In this document: piece after piece, positions 54,307 through 62,238 of the stretch
How positions within the stretch are numbered: the first letter of the stretch is position 1
How the letters are laid out: every line of letters begins with the position of its first letter
Assembly: GCA_016285885.1 (NCBI GenBank)
Contig: JAEERP010000011.1
Span: 47,362 to 111,361, forward strand
Origin: Paludibacteraceae bacterium
Lineage (GTDB): Bacteria > Bacteroidota > Bacteroidia > Bacteroidales > Paludibacteraceae
Length of the DNA: 64,000 bases
Direction: 5' to 3'
Notes under the pieces: generated by a model
The model's database searches: none
What the model was told of the DNA's origin: nothing
What the model saw: the letters and a program-made list of their open reading frames with translations, nothing else
Position numbers and translations under genes: made by a program

Positions 54307-57300
54307 ATGAAAAAGATATTAGGACTAGACTTGGGCACCAACAGTATTGGTTGGGCGGTGGTGAATGCGGAGACTGAAACCCGAATGGTAGAGAACAAAT
54401 ACCAAAATGAAGAGAAAACATACTTAAAACCGATAGGCATTAGTTCCGCAGGCAGTAGAATTATTCCAATGTCAGCAGACATATTGGGGGATTTTGAAAA
54501 AGGGAATTCCATCTCTCAAACAGCAGATCGCACAAAATCCAGAATGGCAAGACGGATTAGAGAAAGAAACCTACTGCGCCGCGAAAGACTTTTACGGGTA
54601 TTAAAGAAAATAGGATTCCTTCCGGAGCACTTTGCCAACCAAATAAATGAATATGGGAAATTCATTAATTACGATGAGCCGAAACTTGCATGGAAGAAGA
54701 ATTCTGAAGGGAAAAGCGAGTTCCTTTTTCAACAATCTTTCGATGAAATGCTAGAAGATTTCAAGAAGAATCAACCCGAACTAGTTTCTGTTAGAGAGAA
54801 CGGCAAACAAAGGAAAGTGCCATACGATTGGACGATTTATTATTTACGCAAAAAAGCCCTCACTCAAAAAATTTCGAAAGAAGAACTCGCTTGGATTTTA
54901 TTACAGTTTAACCAAAAGCGAGGATATTACCAATTGCGAGACGAAGAGGATGGCGAGGAAAAAGCAAACGAAACTACTGAAATTATTAGTGCTAAAATTT
55001 TATCTGTCGAGAAGAAAGAAAAGGATAAAAAACATGAAAAACACTGGTATGAAATGTCACTTGATAATGGCTTAACATATCGTGCCGCTTTTTATAACGA
55101 TGTTTCTGCGTGGGAGGGAGAATCAAAAGATTTTGTATTGAAAACCACGATTTTGAAAAATGGCAGTAAGAAACAAGAACTTTCGTTTTTGCCAACAATA
55201 GACGAGATAGAAGCAATGGATCCTTCTAAAAAAGCAAAAATGTATGCAAAGATTAAGCTTCGCACCGAAAAGAGTATTGACAGCAGTGGGAAAACCGTTG
55301 GATGCTACATTTACGACACCTTGCTTAAGGATCCCAATCAGAAGATTATCGGCAAACTTGTACGCACCATTGAACGCAAATACTACAAGGAAGAATTAGG
55401 ACTAATACTAGAAAAGCAAACAGATCTCATTCCTGAATTACAAGATGATGAACTATATAACAGTTGCATCAACTTGCTTTATTCCAACAACGAGGACCAC
55501 AGAAACAACATTGCAAAATCAGGCTTCACTAACCTATTTATCAACGACATATTATTTTATCAACGGCCATTAAAAAGAAAAAAATTTCTCATCAGCAATT
55601 GTCCTTACGAAAGTCATGTCTTCATTGACAAGGAAACCGGAGAAAAGAAAAGGTCTTCTATAAAATGCATTGCAAAATCAAATCCGTTATTTCAAGAGTT
55701 CCGTTTGTGGCAGTTCGTACAGAACCTTAGAATCTATCAAAGAGAAAAAAAGATAGACAACAAACTATTCACCGATGTTGATGTCACAAACGAGAAGTTG
55801 GAGACAGAAAATGATTATGTAAAACTATTCGAATGGCTTAACGACAGAGCATCGATCAAACAAGACATGTTACTCAAATCTTATTTCAAAATTAAGGAAG
55901 AGAACGGCCAATATCCATATCGTTGGAACTACGTAGAAGATAAGGAATATCCATGCAATAAAACGCGTGCAGCCATATTGGCTAAATTGAATAAGGATGA
56001 AAAGGAAAAACTTGATAAGGATTTGACGGCTAAGATATGGCATTTGCTATATTCGGTGAAAACAAAGGATGAAATTGATAATGTTTTCAAAGAGGGGAAA
56101 GAACAAAAAGAAAGAGGCATTTATTTCGACTTAAGGAAAGTTTTCTCAGAGGAATCTATTAAAAATATAAAGAAAATAAAATTAGAAGAAACCGAGTATG
56201 GCGCATATTCTGAAAAGGCAATTAAAAAGTTGCTTCCATTGATGCGCATGGGCAAATATTGGAGTGCCGATGACATTGATGCAAAGACAAAAGAGCGCAT
56301 TGACAAGATTATCACAGGCGAATATGATGAAACCATCAAGAATCGCGTACGCGACAAGGCTATAAATCTAACAGACGAAACACAATTTAAAGGCTTGCCC
56401 GTCTGGCTCGCATGCTACATTGTTTACGACCGACACTCAGAAGCAAAAGAAATAACAAAATGGGAAAGTCCAGAAGATATTGACACCTATCTGGAATCAT
56501 TCAAACAACATTCGCTGCGGAATCCTATTGTTGAACAGGTTATTACCGAAACATTACGAACTGTTCGGGACATTTGGATACAGGAAGGACAAATTGATGA
56601 AATTCACGTAGAACTCGGACGTGAAATGAAAAATCCTGCAGACAAACGCAAAACGATGACCGAACATATCCTGGAGAATGAAAATACCAACTTGCGTATT
56701 AAGGCAATGCTTATGGAGTTTATGAATCCAGAAATGGGCATAGAAAATGTCCGTCCATATTCACCAAGTCAGCAGGACATTTTGCGGATTTACGAAGAAT
56801 ATGCATTGAACTCTAAAGAGAAGTATGATGGAACAAAAAAGGATTTTATTCCAGACACAGATGACATCCCCGAATTTGTAACAAAAGTTATTACAGGACT
56901 TGGCAGTACAGACAAGAAAAAACAGCCAAGCAAAAGTGAAATAATAAAGTATAAATGCTGGTTGGAACAACGGTATCGTTCGCCCTATACAGGTGAAATG
57001 ATTCCACTTGCGAAACTCTTTACTTCTGCTTACGAAATTGAGCACATAATCCCCCAGTCACGATACTTTGACGATTCTTTCAGCAACAAAGTAATTTGCG
57101 AAGCCGAAGTAAACAAACTAAAAGACCGCCAACTTGGCTTTGAATTTATCAAAAAACACAATGGCGAAAAAGTTCAACTTAGTCAGGGAAAGACGGTTGA
57201 AATTTTCTCAGAGGAAGATTACGAAAAATTTGTAAAAGAGCACTATTCCAGCAATCGAACAAAAATGAAAAAATTGCTGATGGAAGATATTCCCGATGGA

Positions 57301-59295
57301 TTTATCGAACGACAGCTCAACGACAGCCGCTATATTAGCAAACTTGTAAAAGGCTTACTCTCGAACATCGTGCGCGAAAAAGTGCCAAATGGAGAATACG
57401 AACAAGAGTCGGTTTCGAAGAATGTGATCTTGTGCAACGGATCAATAACCGACCGATTAAAAAAAGATTGGGGCATGAACGATGTATGGAACAATATTAT
57501 CTTGCCTCGTTTCAAAAGATTGAATGAACTAACTAAAAAAACAAGTGATATTGAACTTGTAAATGAGTACAACCGATTGTTCGAATTAGAACTATCGAAT
57601 ATTGCTTATTCAAAAGGCACTACAATTACAGGTTCACACACTGATTTTTATAAATCATTAGACAACAAGGAGCAAAAAATAATTATAGACAATGTAATGA
57701 AACAAATGCCTATAGCAGAGTCATTTTTGTCTGTCAATAATGAAGGGCATATTATTCCTAATATGCCCCTTGAACTTCAGAAAGGTTTTAACAAAAAACG
57801 TATTGACCATCGTCATCATGCCATGGATGCAATAGTAATCGCTTGCACAACACGCGACCATGTAAACCTGTTGAACAATGAAGCCGCAAAATCAGAGAAC
57901 AAAGCCAACCGTTATCAACTGCAACGCAAACTACGACACTTTGAAAAAGTAATGATTGATGGGGAAAAGCGTGAAATAGCAAAAGATTTCTTGAAACCCT
58001 GGGAAACATTCACAGTTGATACCAAACAAACGCTAGAAAACATCATTGTTAGTTTCAAGCAAAACCTGAGCGTGATAAACAAGTCTAATAATCATTATGA
58101 ATCCTATAAAGATGAAGATGGAAAATTACGAATCGGGGAAGATGGGAAACCCAAGAAAAATTATATAAAACAGAAGAAAGGAGATAATTGGGCTATACGT
58201 AAATCAATGCACAAAGACACAGTTTTTGGTGAGATTAATCTGCGATTAAAAAAGACAGTTTCGTTAAACGAGGCATTGAAAAATCCTAAAGCTATAATAA
58301 ACAAGGATTTCAAGGCCAAAGCATTAGAGTTGTTGAAAGCTGGCCACGATGCTAAATATATAAAAAAATATATAGAGGATAATAAAGATGTGTGGTCGGA
58401 TATTGACATCAAAAAAATTGATGTTTACTATTTCACAAAGGGCACAAACAAACGTTACTTTGCCACGCGCAAACCACTTGACTCCTCGTATAATAAAGCT
58501 AAAATAGAGGATAGTGTAACAGATACGGGCATCCAAAAAATTCTATTAGCTCATTTGAGAGCAAAGGGCAATGACCCCGAACTTGCATTTTCGCCTGATG
58601 GCATTGACGAGATGAACCGCAATATTCTCGTTTTGAATAATGGCAAGTTCCATCAACCAATATATAGAGTTCGTTATTATGAGAGTTCTGACAAAAAATT
58701 TGCAATTGGTCAAATTGGGAATAAGTCATCAAAATTTGTTGAAGCATCTGATAGTACAAATTTATTCTTTGCAGTTTTTAATTCTGAAAGATTGAATAAA
58801 GAAACTGGAGAGATGGAAAACAAACGATCGTATCTTACTATTTCGTTCAAAATTATGATTGATTGTCAGAAAAAATATGGTTCAAAATGGAGAAACAATA
58901 TCGAAGTCTATCTGAAAGAAAACAGATTAGTTTCAGATGAAGTCAAACTGTTGTTTATTCTTTCGCCAAACGATTTAGTTTATCTGCCAACGAAAGAGGA
59001 TTTGAAAGAAGGAATAACAGTTGTGGATAAAACAAGGATATATAAATTCATTGATTCAAGTGGAACGACAGCTAATTTTATACCACAAAGAAGTGCTAAA
59101 ATTATATTTTCGATTCCAACTAAAAAACAAAAAGAAATGGGAAGTGATTATGTAATCCAAGATGAATATGGCGTTGGAAGCCCACAATCAAAGAATCAAA
59201 AAGCCATAACAGGAGAATTGGTAAAGGAAACTTGTATTCCCATCAAAGTGGATCGTCTTGGTAATATTATCGAACTCAATGGGAAGAAAATATAA
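54307..59295 (+). CDS. cas9: CRISPR-associated endonuclease Cas9, unusually large
   Basis: A 1662-residue RNA-guided DNA endonuclease. The start at 54307 gives the canonical N-terminus KKILGLDLGTNSIGWAVV with RuvC-I Asp8; the longer frame from 54208 would run across the tracrRNA. A bridge helix rich in Arg (SRMARRIRERNLLRRERLLR) follows near residues 78-100, then a large recognition lobe. RuvC-II Glu769 is in HVELGREM, the HNH His913 in EIEHIIPQS, and RuvC-III is HHAMD (His1171, Asp1174). About 490 residues remain for the PAM-interacting region. All catalytic residues are present. With cas1 and cas2 but no csn2 or cas4, the locus is II-C-like. The gene is notably AT-rich compared with cas1-cas2. 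Confidence 0.96.
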   Translation: MKKILGLDLGTNSIGWAVVNAETETRMVENKYQNEEKTYLKPIGISSAGSRIIPMSADILGDFEKGNSISQTADRTKSRMARRIRERNLLRRERLLRVLKKIGFLPEHFANQINEYGKFINYDEPKLAWKKNSEGKSEFLFQQSFDEMLEDFKKNQPELVSVRENGKQRKVPYDWTIYYLRKKALTQKISKEELAWILLQFNQKRGYYQLRDEEDGEEKANETTEIISAKILSVEKKEKDKKHEKHWYEMSLDNGLTYRAAFYNDVSAWEGESKDFVLKTTILKNGSKKQELSFLPTIDEIEAMDPSKKAKMYAKIKLRTEKSIDSSGKTVGCYIYDTLLKDPNQKIIGKLVRTIERKYYKEELGLILEKQTDLIPELQDDELYNSCINLLYSNNEDHRNNIAKSGFTNLFINDILFYQRPLKRKKFLISNCPYESHVFIDKETGEKKRSSIKCIAKSNPLFQEFRLWQFVQNLRIYQREKKIDNKLFTDVDVTNEKLETENDYVKLFEWLNDRASIKQDMLLKSYFKIKEENGQYPYRWNYVEDKEYPCNKTRAAILAKLNKDEKEKLDKDLTAKIWHLLYSVKTKDEIDNVFKEGKEQKERGIYFDLRKVFSEESIKNIKKIKLEETEYGAYSEKAIKKLLPLMRMGKYWSADDIDAKTKERIDKIITGEYDETIKNRVRDKAINLTDETQFKGLPVWLACYIVYDRHSEAKEITKWESPEDIDTYLESFKQHSLRNPIVEQVITETLRTVRDIWIQEGQIDEIHVELGREMKNPADKRKTMTEHILENENTNLRIKAMLMEFMNPEMGIENVRPYSPSQQDILRIYEEYALNSKEKYDGTKKDFIPDTDDIPEFVTKVITGLGSTDKKKQPSKSEIIKYKCWLEQRYRSPYTGEMIPLAKLFTSAYEIEHIIPQSRYFDDSFSNKVICEAEVNKLKDRQLGFEFIKKHNGEKVQLSQGKTVEIFSEEDYEKFVKEHYSSNRTKMKKLLMEDIPDGFIERQLNDSRYISKLVKGLLSNIVREKVPNGEYEQESVSKNVILCNGSITDRLKKDWGMNDVWNNIILPRFKRLNELTKKTSDIELVNEYNRLFELELSNIAYSKGTTITGSHTDFYKSLDNKEQKIIIDNVMKQMPIAESFLSVNNEGHIIPNMPLELQKGFNKKRIDHRHHAMDAIVIACTTRDHVNLLNNEAAKSENKANRYQLQRKLRHFEKVMIDGEKREIAKDFLKPWETFTVDTKQTLENIIVSFKQNLSVINKSNNHYESYKDEDGKLRIGEDGKPKKNYIKQKKGDNWAIRKSMHKDTVFGEINLRLKKTVSLNEALKNPKAIINKDFKAKALELLKAGHDAKYIKKYIEDNKDVWSDIDIKKIDVYYFTKGTNKRYFATRKPLDSSYNKAKIEDSVTDTGIQKILLAHLRAKGNDPELAFSPDGIDEMNRNILVLNNGKFHQPIYRVRYYESSDKKFAIGQIGNKSSKFVEASDSTNLFFAVFNSERLNKETGEMENKRSYLTISFKIMIDCQKKYGSKWRNNIEVYLKENRLVSDEVKLLFILSPNDLVYLPTKEDLKEGITVVDKTRIYKFIDSSGTTANFIPQRSAKIIFSIPTKKQKEMGSDYVIQDEYGVGSPQSKNQKAITGELVKETCIPIKVDRLGNIIELNGKKI
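54311..54341 (-). promoter_or_regulatory. tracrRNA promoter inside the start of cas9
   Basis: On the minus strand TTG (54339-54341), 20 nt, TATCTTTT (54311-54318; one mismatch to TAnnTTTG). Transcription would start near 54306 and run away from cas9. Confidence 0.5.
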
Positions 59296-59383
59296 CCTTA
59301 ATCCAAACAGCAACTTCATCGACAGATTATTCTCTTTGTTTTTGAATATCGATGAAGGTATAAGAGTATAATGCAAAGGATGA

Positions 59384-59396
59384 GTACAAATTGTAC
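59384..59396. promoter_or_regulatory. GTACAA-TTGTAC dyad downstream of cas9
   Basis: GTACAA-A-TTGTAC, the same core as at 54067-54083, now in the cas9-cas1 gap. Confidence 0.5.
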
Positions 59397-59436
59397 CTAT
59401 CCTAAAAAATAGAGACGATGATAGGTCCTCACCTTA

Positions 59437-59470
59437 TTTCAGTTGTACGAAAAAAATCGTACAACTGAAA
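59437..59470. repeat. 14-bp inverted repeat between cas9 and cas1
   Basis: TTTCAGTTGTACGA (59437-59450) and its exact complement (59457-59470) around six A. It would form a stable hairpin in the transcript, but no T-run follows, so it is not a standard terminator. Each arm contains the TTGTAC/GTACAA core. Lies about 45 bp before cas1. Confidence 0.85.
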
Positions 59471-59513
59471 TTTGAAGAAGCAGATAACAAAACGCACTAA
59501 AATAGAATAGCCT

Positions 59514-60446
59514 ATGATCAAACGCACATTATGTTTCAGCAACCCGGCATACTTATCGCTGACCAACCACCAGTTGGTCGTCAAACTGCCGGAGGTGGAG
59601 AAGAGCAACCTGACAGAGCGCCTGAAAAAGGAGGCTACCACCACCATCCCCATCGAGGATATCGGTGTGGTGGTGCTCGACCATCAACAGATCACCCTCA
59701 CCCAAGGTCTGCTGGCCCACCTGCTGGAATGTAACTGCGCCGTGATCACCTGCGACAGCCATCACCTTCCCATCGGTCTGCAGCTTCCCTTGGAGGGAAA
59801 CACCACCCAGAGCGAACGGTTCCGCGACCAAATAGAGGCTTCCCTCCCCCTAAAAAAACAATTGTGGCAACAAACCATCCAGCAGAAGATCGCCAACCAG
59901 GCGGCTGTGCTCAACCAGAAGAGGGGGTTGGAGGTGAAAAACATGATGCGTTGGGTGAACGAGGTGAAGAGCGGCGACACGGAAAACGTGGAGGGCAAAG
60001 CGGCCGCCTTCTATTGGAAGAACATGTTCCCCGACGTGCCGGGCTTCACCCGCGGACGGGAGGGCATCGCTCCCAACAACCTGCTGAACTACGGCTATGC
60101 CATCCTGCGCGCCATCGTAGCCCGCTCGTTGGTGGCGAGCGGACTTCTTCCCACCCTGGGCATCCACCACCACAACCGATACAACGCCTACTGCTTGGCG
60201 GACGACATCATGGAGCCCTACCGTCCCTACGTGGACGCCCTCGTGATAGATGTCACCCAAAAGATGGGCCATCAAGAAGAGATCACGATAGAACACAAGC
60301 AGCAATTACTGACCATTCCTGCGCTCGACGTGAACATCGCCGGGCAACGCAGTCCGCTCATGGTGGCGACGGCGCAGACAACCGCCTCGCTCTACAAATG
60401 CTTCAGCGGCGAATCCCGCAAGATACTCTACCCTACAATGGATTAG
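59514..60446 (+). CDS. cas1: CRISPR integrase Cas1, type II
   Basis: A 310-residue metal-dependent integrase that, with Cas2, inserts new spacers at the leader-repeat junction. It starts MIKRTLCFSNPAYLSL, as type II Cas1 proteins do, and has the central NNLLNYGYAILRAIVARSLVASGLLPTLGIHHHNRYNAYCLADDIMEP region that contains catalytic residues. Complete, no frame problem. It lies 218 nt after cas9 and 3 nt before cas2. Its base composition is much more GC-rich than that of cas9. Confidence 0.96.
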   Translation: MIKRTLCFSNPAYLSLTNHQLVVKLPEVEKSNLTERLKKEATTTIPIEDIGVVVLDHQQITLTQGLLAHLLECNCAVITCDSHHLPIGLQLPLEGNTTQSERFRDQIEASLPLKKQLWQQTIQQKIANQAAVLNQKRGLEVKNMMRWVNEVKSGDTENVEGKAAAFYWKNMFPDVPGFTRGREGIAPNNLLNYGYAILRAIVARSLVASGLLPTLGIHHHNRYNAYCLADDIMEPYRPYVDALVIDVTQKMGHQEEITIEHKQQLLTIPALDVNIAGQRSPLMVATAQTTASLYKCFSGESRKILYPTMD

Positions 60447-60449
60447 GAT

Positions 60450-60794
60450 ATGCAACGGCTCAGCGAATATAGGATTATGTGGTTATTTGTCTTTTTCGAC
60501 CTCCCGACGGAGACCAAGAAGGATCGGCAGGCGTACGCCGACTTCCGCAAGCGTCTGCAGGGAGATGGTTTCACGATGATGCAGTACTCCGTCTATGTGC
60601 GCCACTGTCCCAGCGCGGAGAATGCGGACGTACACACCAAACGGGTGCAGAATCTGTTGCCCGAAACGGGGCAAGTCAGTATACTGCGGGTGACGGACAA
60701 ACAATTCGGCAACATGCAGAACTTCGTGGGGACCAAAAAACAGAAGCGAAAGACGGAGGAGGCACAACTACCTATCCAGCTGACATTGTTTTAA
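60450..60794 (+). CDS. cas2: CRISPR-associated protein Cas2
   Basis: A 114-residue ferredoxin-fold partner of Cas1 in spacer acquisition. The N-terminal strand WLFVFFDLPTETKKDRQAY carries the conserved Asp, and RLQGDGFTMMQYSVYVRHC matches the family. It starts 3 nt after cas1. Type II length and sequence. The array begins about 680 bp downstream, not directly after it. Confidence 0.95.
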   Translation: MQRLSEYRIMWLFVFFDLPTETKKDRQAYADFRKRLQGDGFTMMQYSVYVRHCPSAENADVHTKRVQNLLPETGQVSILRVTDKQFGNMQNFVGTKKQKRKTEEAQLPIQLTLF

Positions 60795-60844
60795 GAAGGT
60801 CTCGTTCACCATACATACGGGAGAACTTGTTCTACCACACAAAT

Positions 60845-61091
60845 CTACTTTCTCGTATAGCGTTCAAACGACGGATCGTTCTTATCCCACGTATAAACCC
60901 ATTTCCCATCACCTCCCATGTCCCAAGTATTCATCACTTCCCGCATACGGAACACCAACTTGCCGGAGCGGACAGCCGCCCTGAACTTTCCATGGCATTG
61001 TTTTTTCCCCATCTTTCTTGATTTGCAACCACAGGTAATCATGCCAGCGCATACTTTTTTTCGGCTTCGTGTCATAATCGTCAACAATCAT
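60845..61091 (-). pseudogene. frameshifted small gene between cas2 and the array
   Basis: Two overlapping minus-strand frames together read as one protein. It begins MIVDDYDTKPKKSMRWHDYL at 61091. The frame changes near 60985-61000, after EKTMPWK, and continues FRAAVRSGKLVFRMREVMNTW in the other frame to a stop at 60845. The joined product would be about 81 residues with many Trp and Lys and no recognised domain. An in-frame stop lies just upstream of the ATG, so it either starts there or is a 3' remnant. A promoter and hairpin lie upstream at 61106-61198. Confidence 0.55.
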
Positions 61092-61105
61092 TATAAGCTA
61101 CATGC

Positions 61106-61164
61106 GAATAAAAGGAGACGGCCGGTCCAACCGCGCTGAAGCACCTCGGCCAGACCAACCGTCA
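61106..61164 (-). ncRNA. short hairpin RNA or attenuator
   Basis: On the minus strand the arms GACGGTTGGTC (61153-61163) and GACCGGCCGTC (61117-61127) form 11 consecutive pairs including two G-U, followed by TCCTTTTATT. Transcription from the promoter at 61168-61198 would begin at the base of this hairpin, giving about 59 nt, or continue into the broken gene. Confidence 0.45.
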
Positions 61165-61167
61165 CCG

Positions 61168-61198
61168 CAAATATACGATTAAATATTTTCTTGCCAAA
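61168..61198 (-). promoter_or_regulatory. minus-strand promoter between cas2 and the array
   Basis: TTTG (61195-61198), 19 nt, TATATTTG (61168-61175): both elements and the spacing match the Bacteroidetes consensus exactly. Confidence 0.7.
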
Positions 61199-61200
61199 AT

Positions 61201-61243
61201 CATGAATTGCCTTCAATTTGTAATTTAGCCACAGTAAAAGCAG
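61201..61243 (+). repeat. degenerate CRISPR repeat outside the array
   Basis: ATGAATTGCCTTCAA, then TTTGTAATTTAGCC and AAAAGCAGT follow the order of the CRISPR repeat with several mismatches and a one-base gap. It lies 229 bp before the first true repeat. Read on the minus strand it would be a second, poorer anti-repeat. Confidence 0.7.
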
Positions 61244-61452
61244 TTACATACTACTTTTACTCGATTACAGGCAGCGACAATGTACTCAAAATAAAAAACC
61301 GAGGCTGCCTCGAGGAACTGCAATCCACGCTCTCGCCTTCGGTTCTTAATGATTTGGCCAAATGAAGTTGGACATATCACCAATGCAAATATACACAAAA
61401 TAATAAATAAGCAAACTAATCCGCAAAAAATACGAAAAATTTTTTCCATCAT
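61225..61452 (-). CDS. possible small membrane peptide, doubtful
   Basis: A 75-codon frame with an N-terminal hydrophobic helix (IFRIFCGLVCLFIILCIFAL) and a basic stretch NRRRERGLQ. Against it being a gene: its 3' third overlaps the degenerate repeat and contains an inverted-repeat structure (AACCGA 61297-61302 with TCGGTT 61339-61344; CGAGG/CCTCG at 61300-61312) followed on the minus strand by a T-run that looks like a terminator or an RNA element. It could be a repeated non-coding element. Confidence 0.3.
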   Translation of the reverse strand: MMEKIFRIFCGLVCLFIILCIFALVICPTSFGQIIKNRRRERGLQFLEAASVFYFEYIVAACNRVKVVCNCFYCG

Positions 61453-61471
61453 CCACCGCTCCGGCGCAGCC

Positions 61472-62132
61472 GTTGTGAATTGCTTTCAATTTTGTAATTT
61501 AGCGGTAGCAAAAACAGTGGGGAAGAGGTTCAACGCGAAACTGAAGTAGTTGTGAATTGCTTTCAATTTTGTAATTTAGCGGTAGCAAAAACAGTCTTCT
61601 TCATCGTCTTACCCTGCAAGGTGAGTTGTGAATTGCTTTCAATTTTGTAATTTAGAGGCTGCAAAAACAGTAATTTTACTAAGATTACCCCCATATCAAC
61701 GGTTGTGAATTGCTTTCAATTTTGTAATTTAGAGGCTGCAAAAACAGTGGACATCGCAATCTTCCACATCTTCTGTGTGTTGTGAATTGCTTTCAATTTT
61801 GTAATTTAGAGGCTGCAAAAACAGTGCTGACGTGAAGGTACAACTGCGTATAGACGTTGTGAATTGCTTTCAATTTTGTAATTTAGAGGCTGCAAAAACA
61901 GTAAACGGCAACAAGGGAATCGCCTGCGGTCTGTTGTGAATTGCTTTCAATTTTGTAATTTAGAGGCTGCAAAAACAGTCAATTCGGTCATCGCCCTCGC
62001 CGTAGGATGGTTGTGAATTGCTTTCAATTTTGTAATTTAGAGGCTGCAAAAACAGTCCGATCCACTTCTATCTCGACACAGCATAGTTGTGAATTGCTTT
62101 CAATTTTGTAATTTAGAGGCTGCAAAAACAGT
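61472..62132 (+). CRISPR. type II CRISPR array, 9 repeats and 8 spacers
   Basis: Nine 47-bp repeats start at 61472, 61549, 61625, 61702, 61779, 61856, 61933, 62010 and 62086, separated by spacers of 29-30 bp. The repeat starts GTTGTGAATTGC and ends GCAAAAACAGT. Repeats 1 and 2 have GCGGTAGC where repeats 3-9 have GAGGCTGC; otherwise they are identical. The first half pairs with the tracrRNA upstream of cas9. The orientation (+) is set by the tracrRNA pairing. The spacers show no obvious match inside this window; their targets cannot be determined here. The last repeat is followed by AT-rich sequence and a terminator. Confidence 0.98.
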
Positions 62133-62184
62133 ACATCTGTTGCAGTATTTTGATTCACAAGTATTTACAAGCTGTTTTTGAAAT

Positions 62185-62216
62185 AAAAAATCGCATGGTT
62201 TTCCGTGCGATTTTTT
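62185..62216. terminator. bidirectional terminator after the CRISPR array
   Basis: AAAAAATCGCA (62185-62195) pairs with TGCGATTTTTT (62206-62216). It can end transcripts from the array and from the convergent pseudouridine synthase gene. Confidence 0.88.
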
Positions 62217-62238
62217 GTTTTTCTACTGATATTTTATG

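Noticed and set aside
60479..61021. 180-codon plus-strand frame overlapping cas2
   Set aside because: Shadow of cas2 in another frame that runs on into non-coding sequence.
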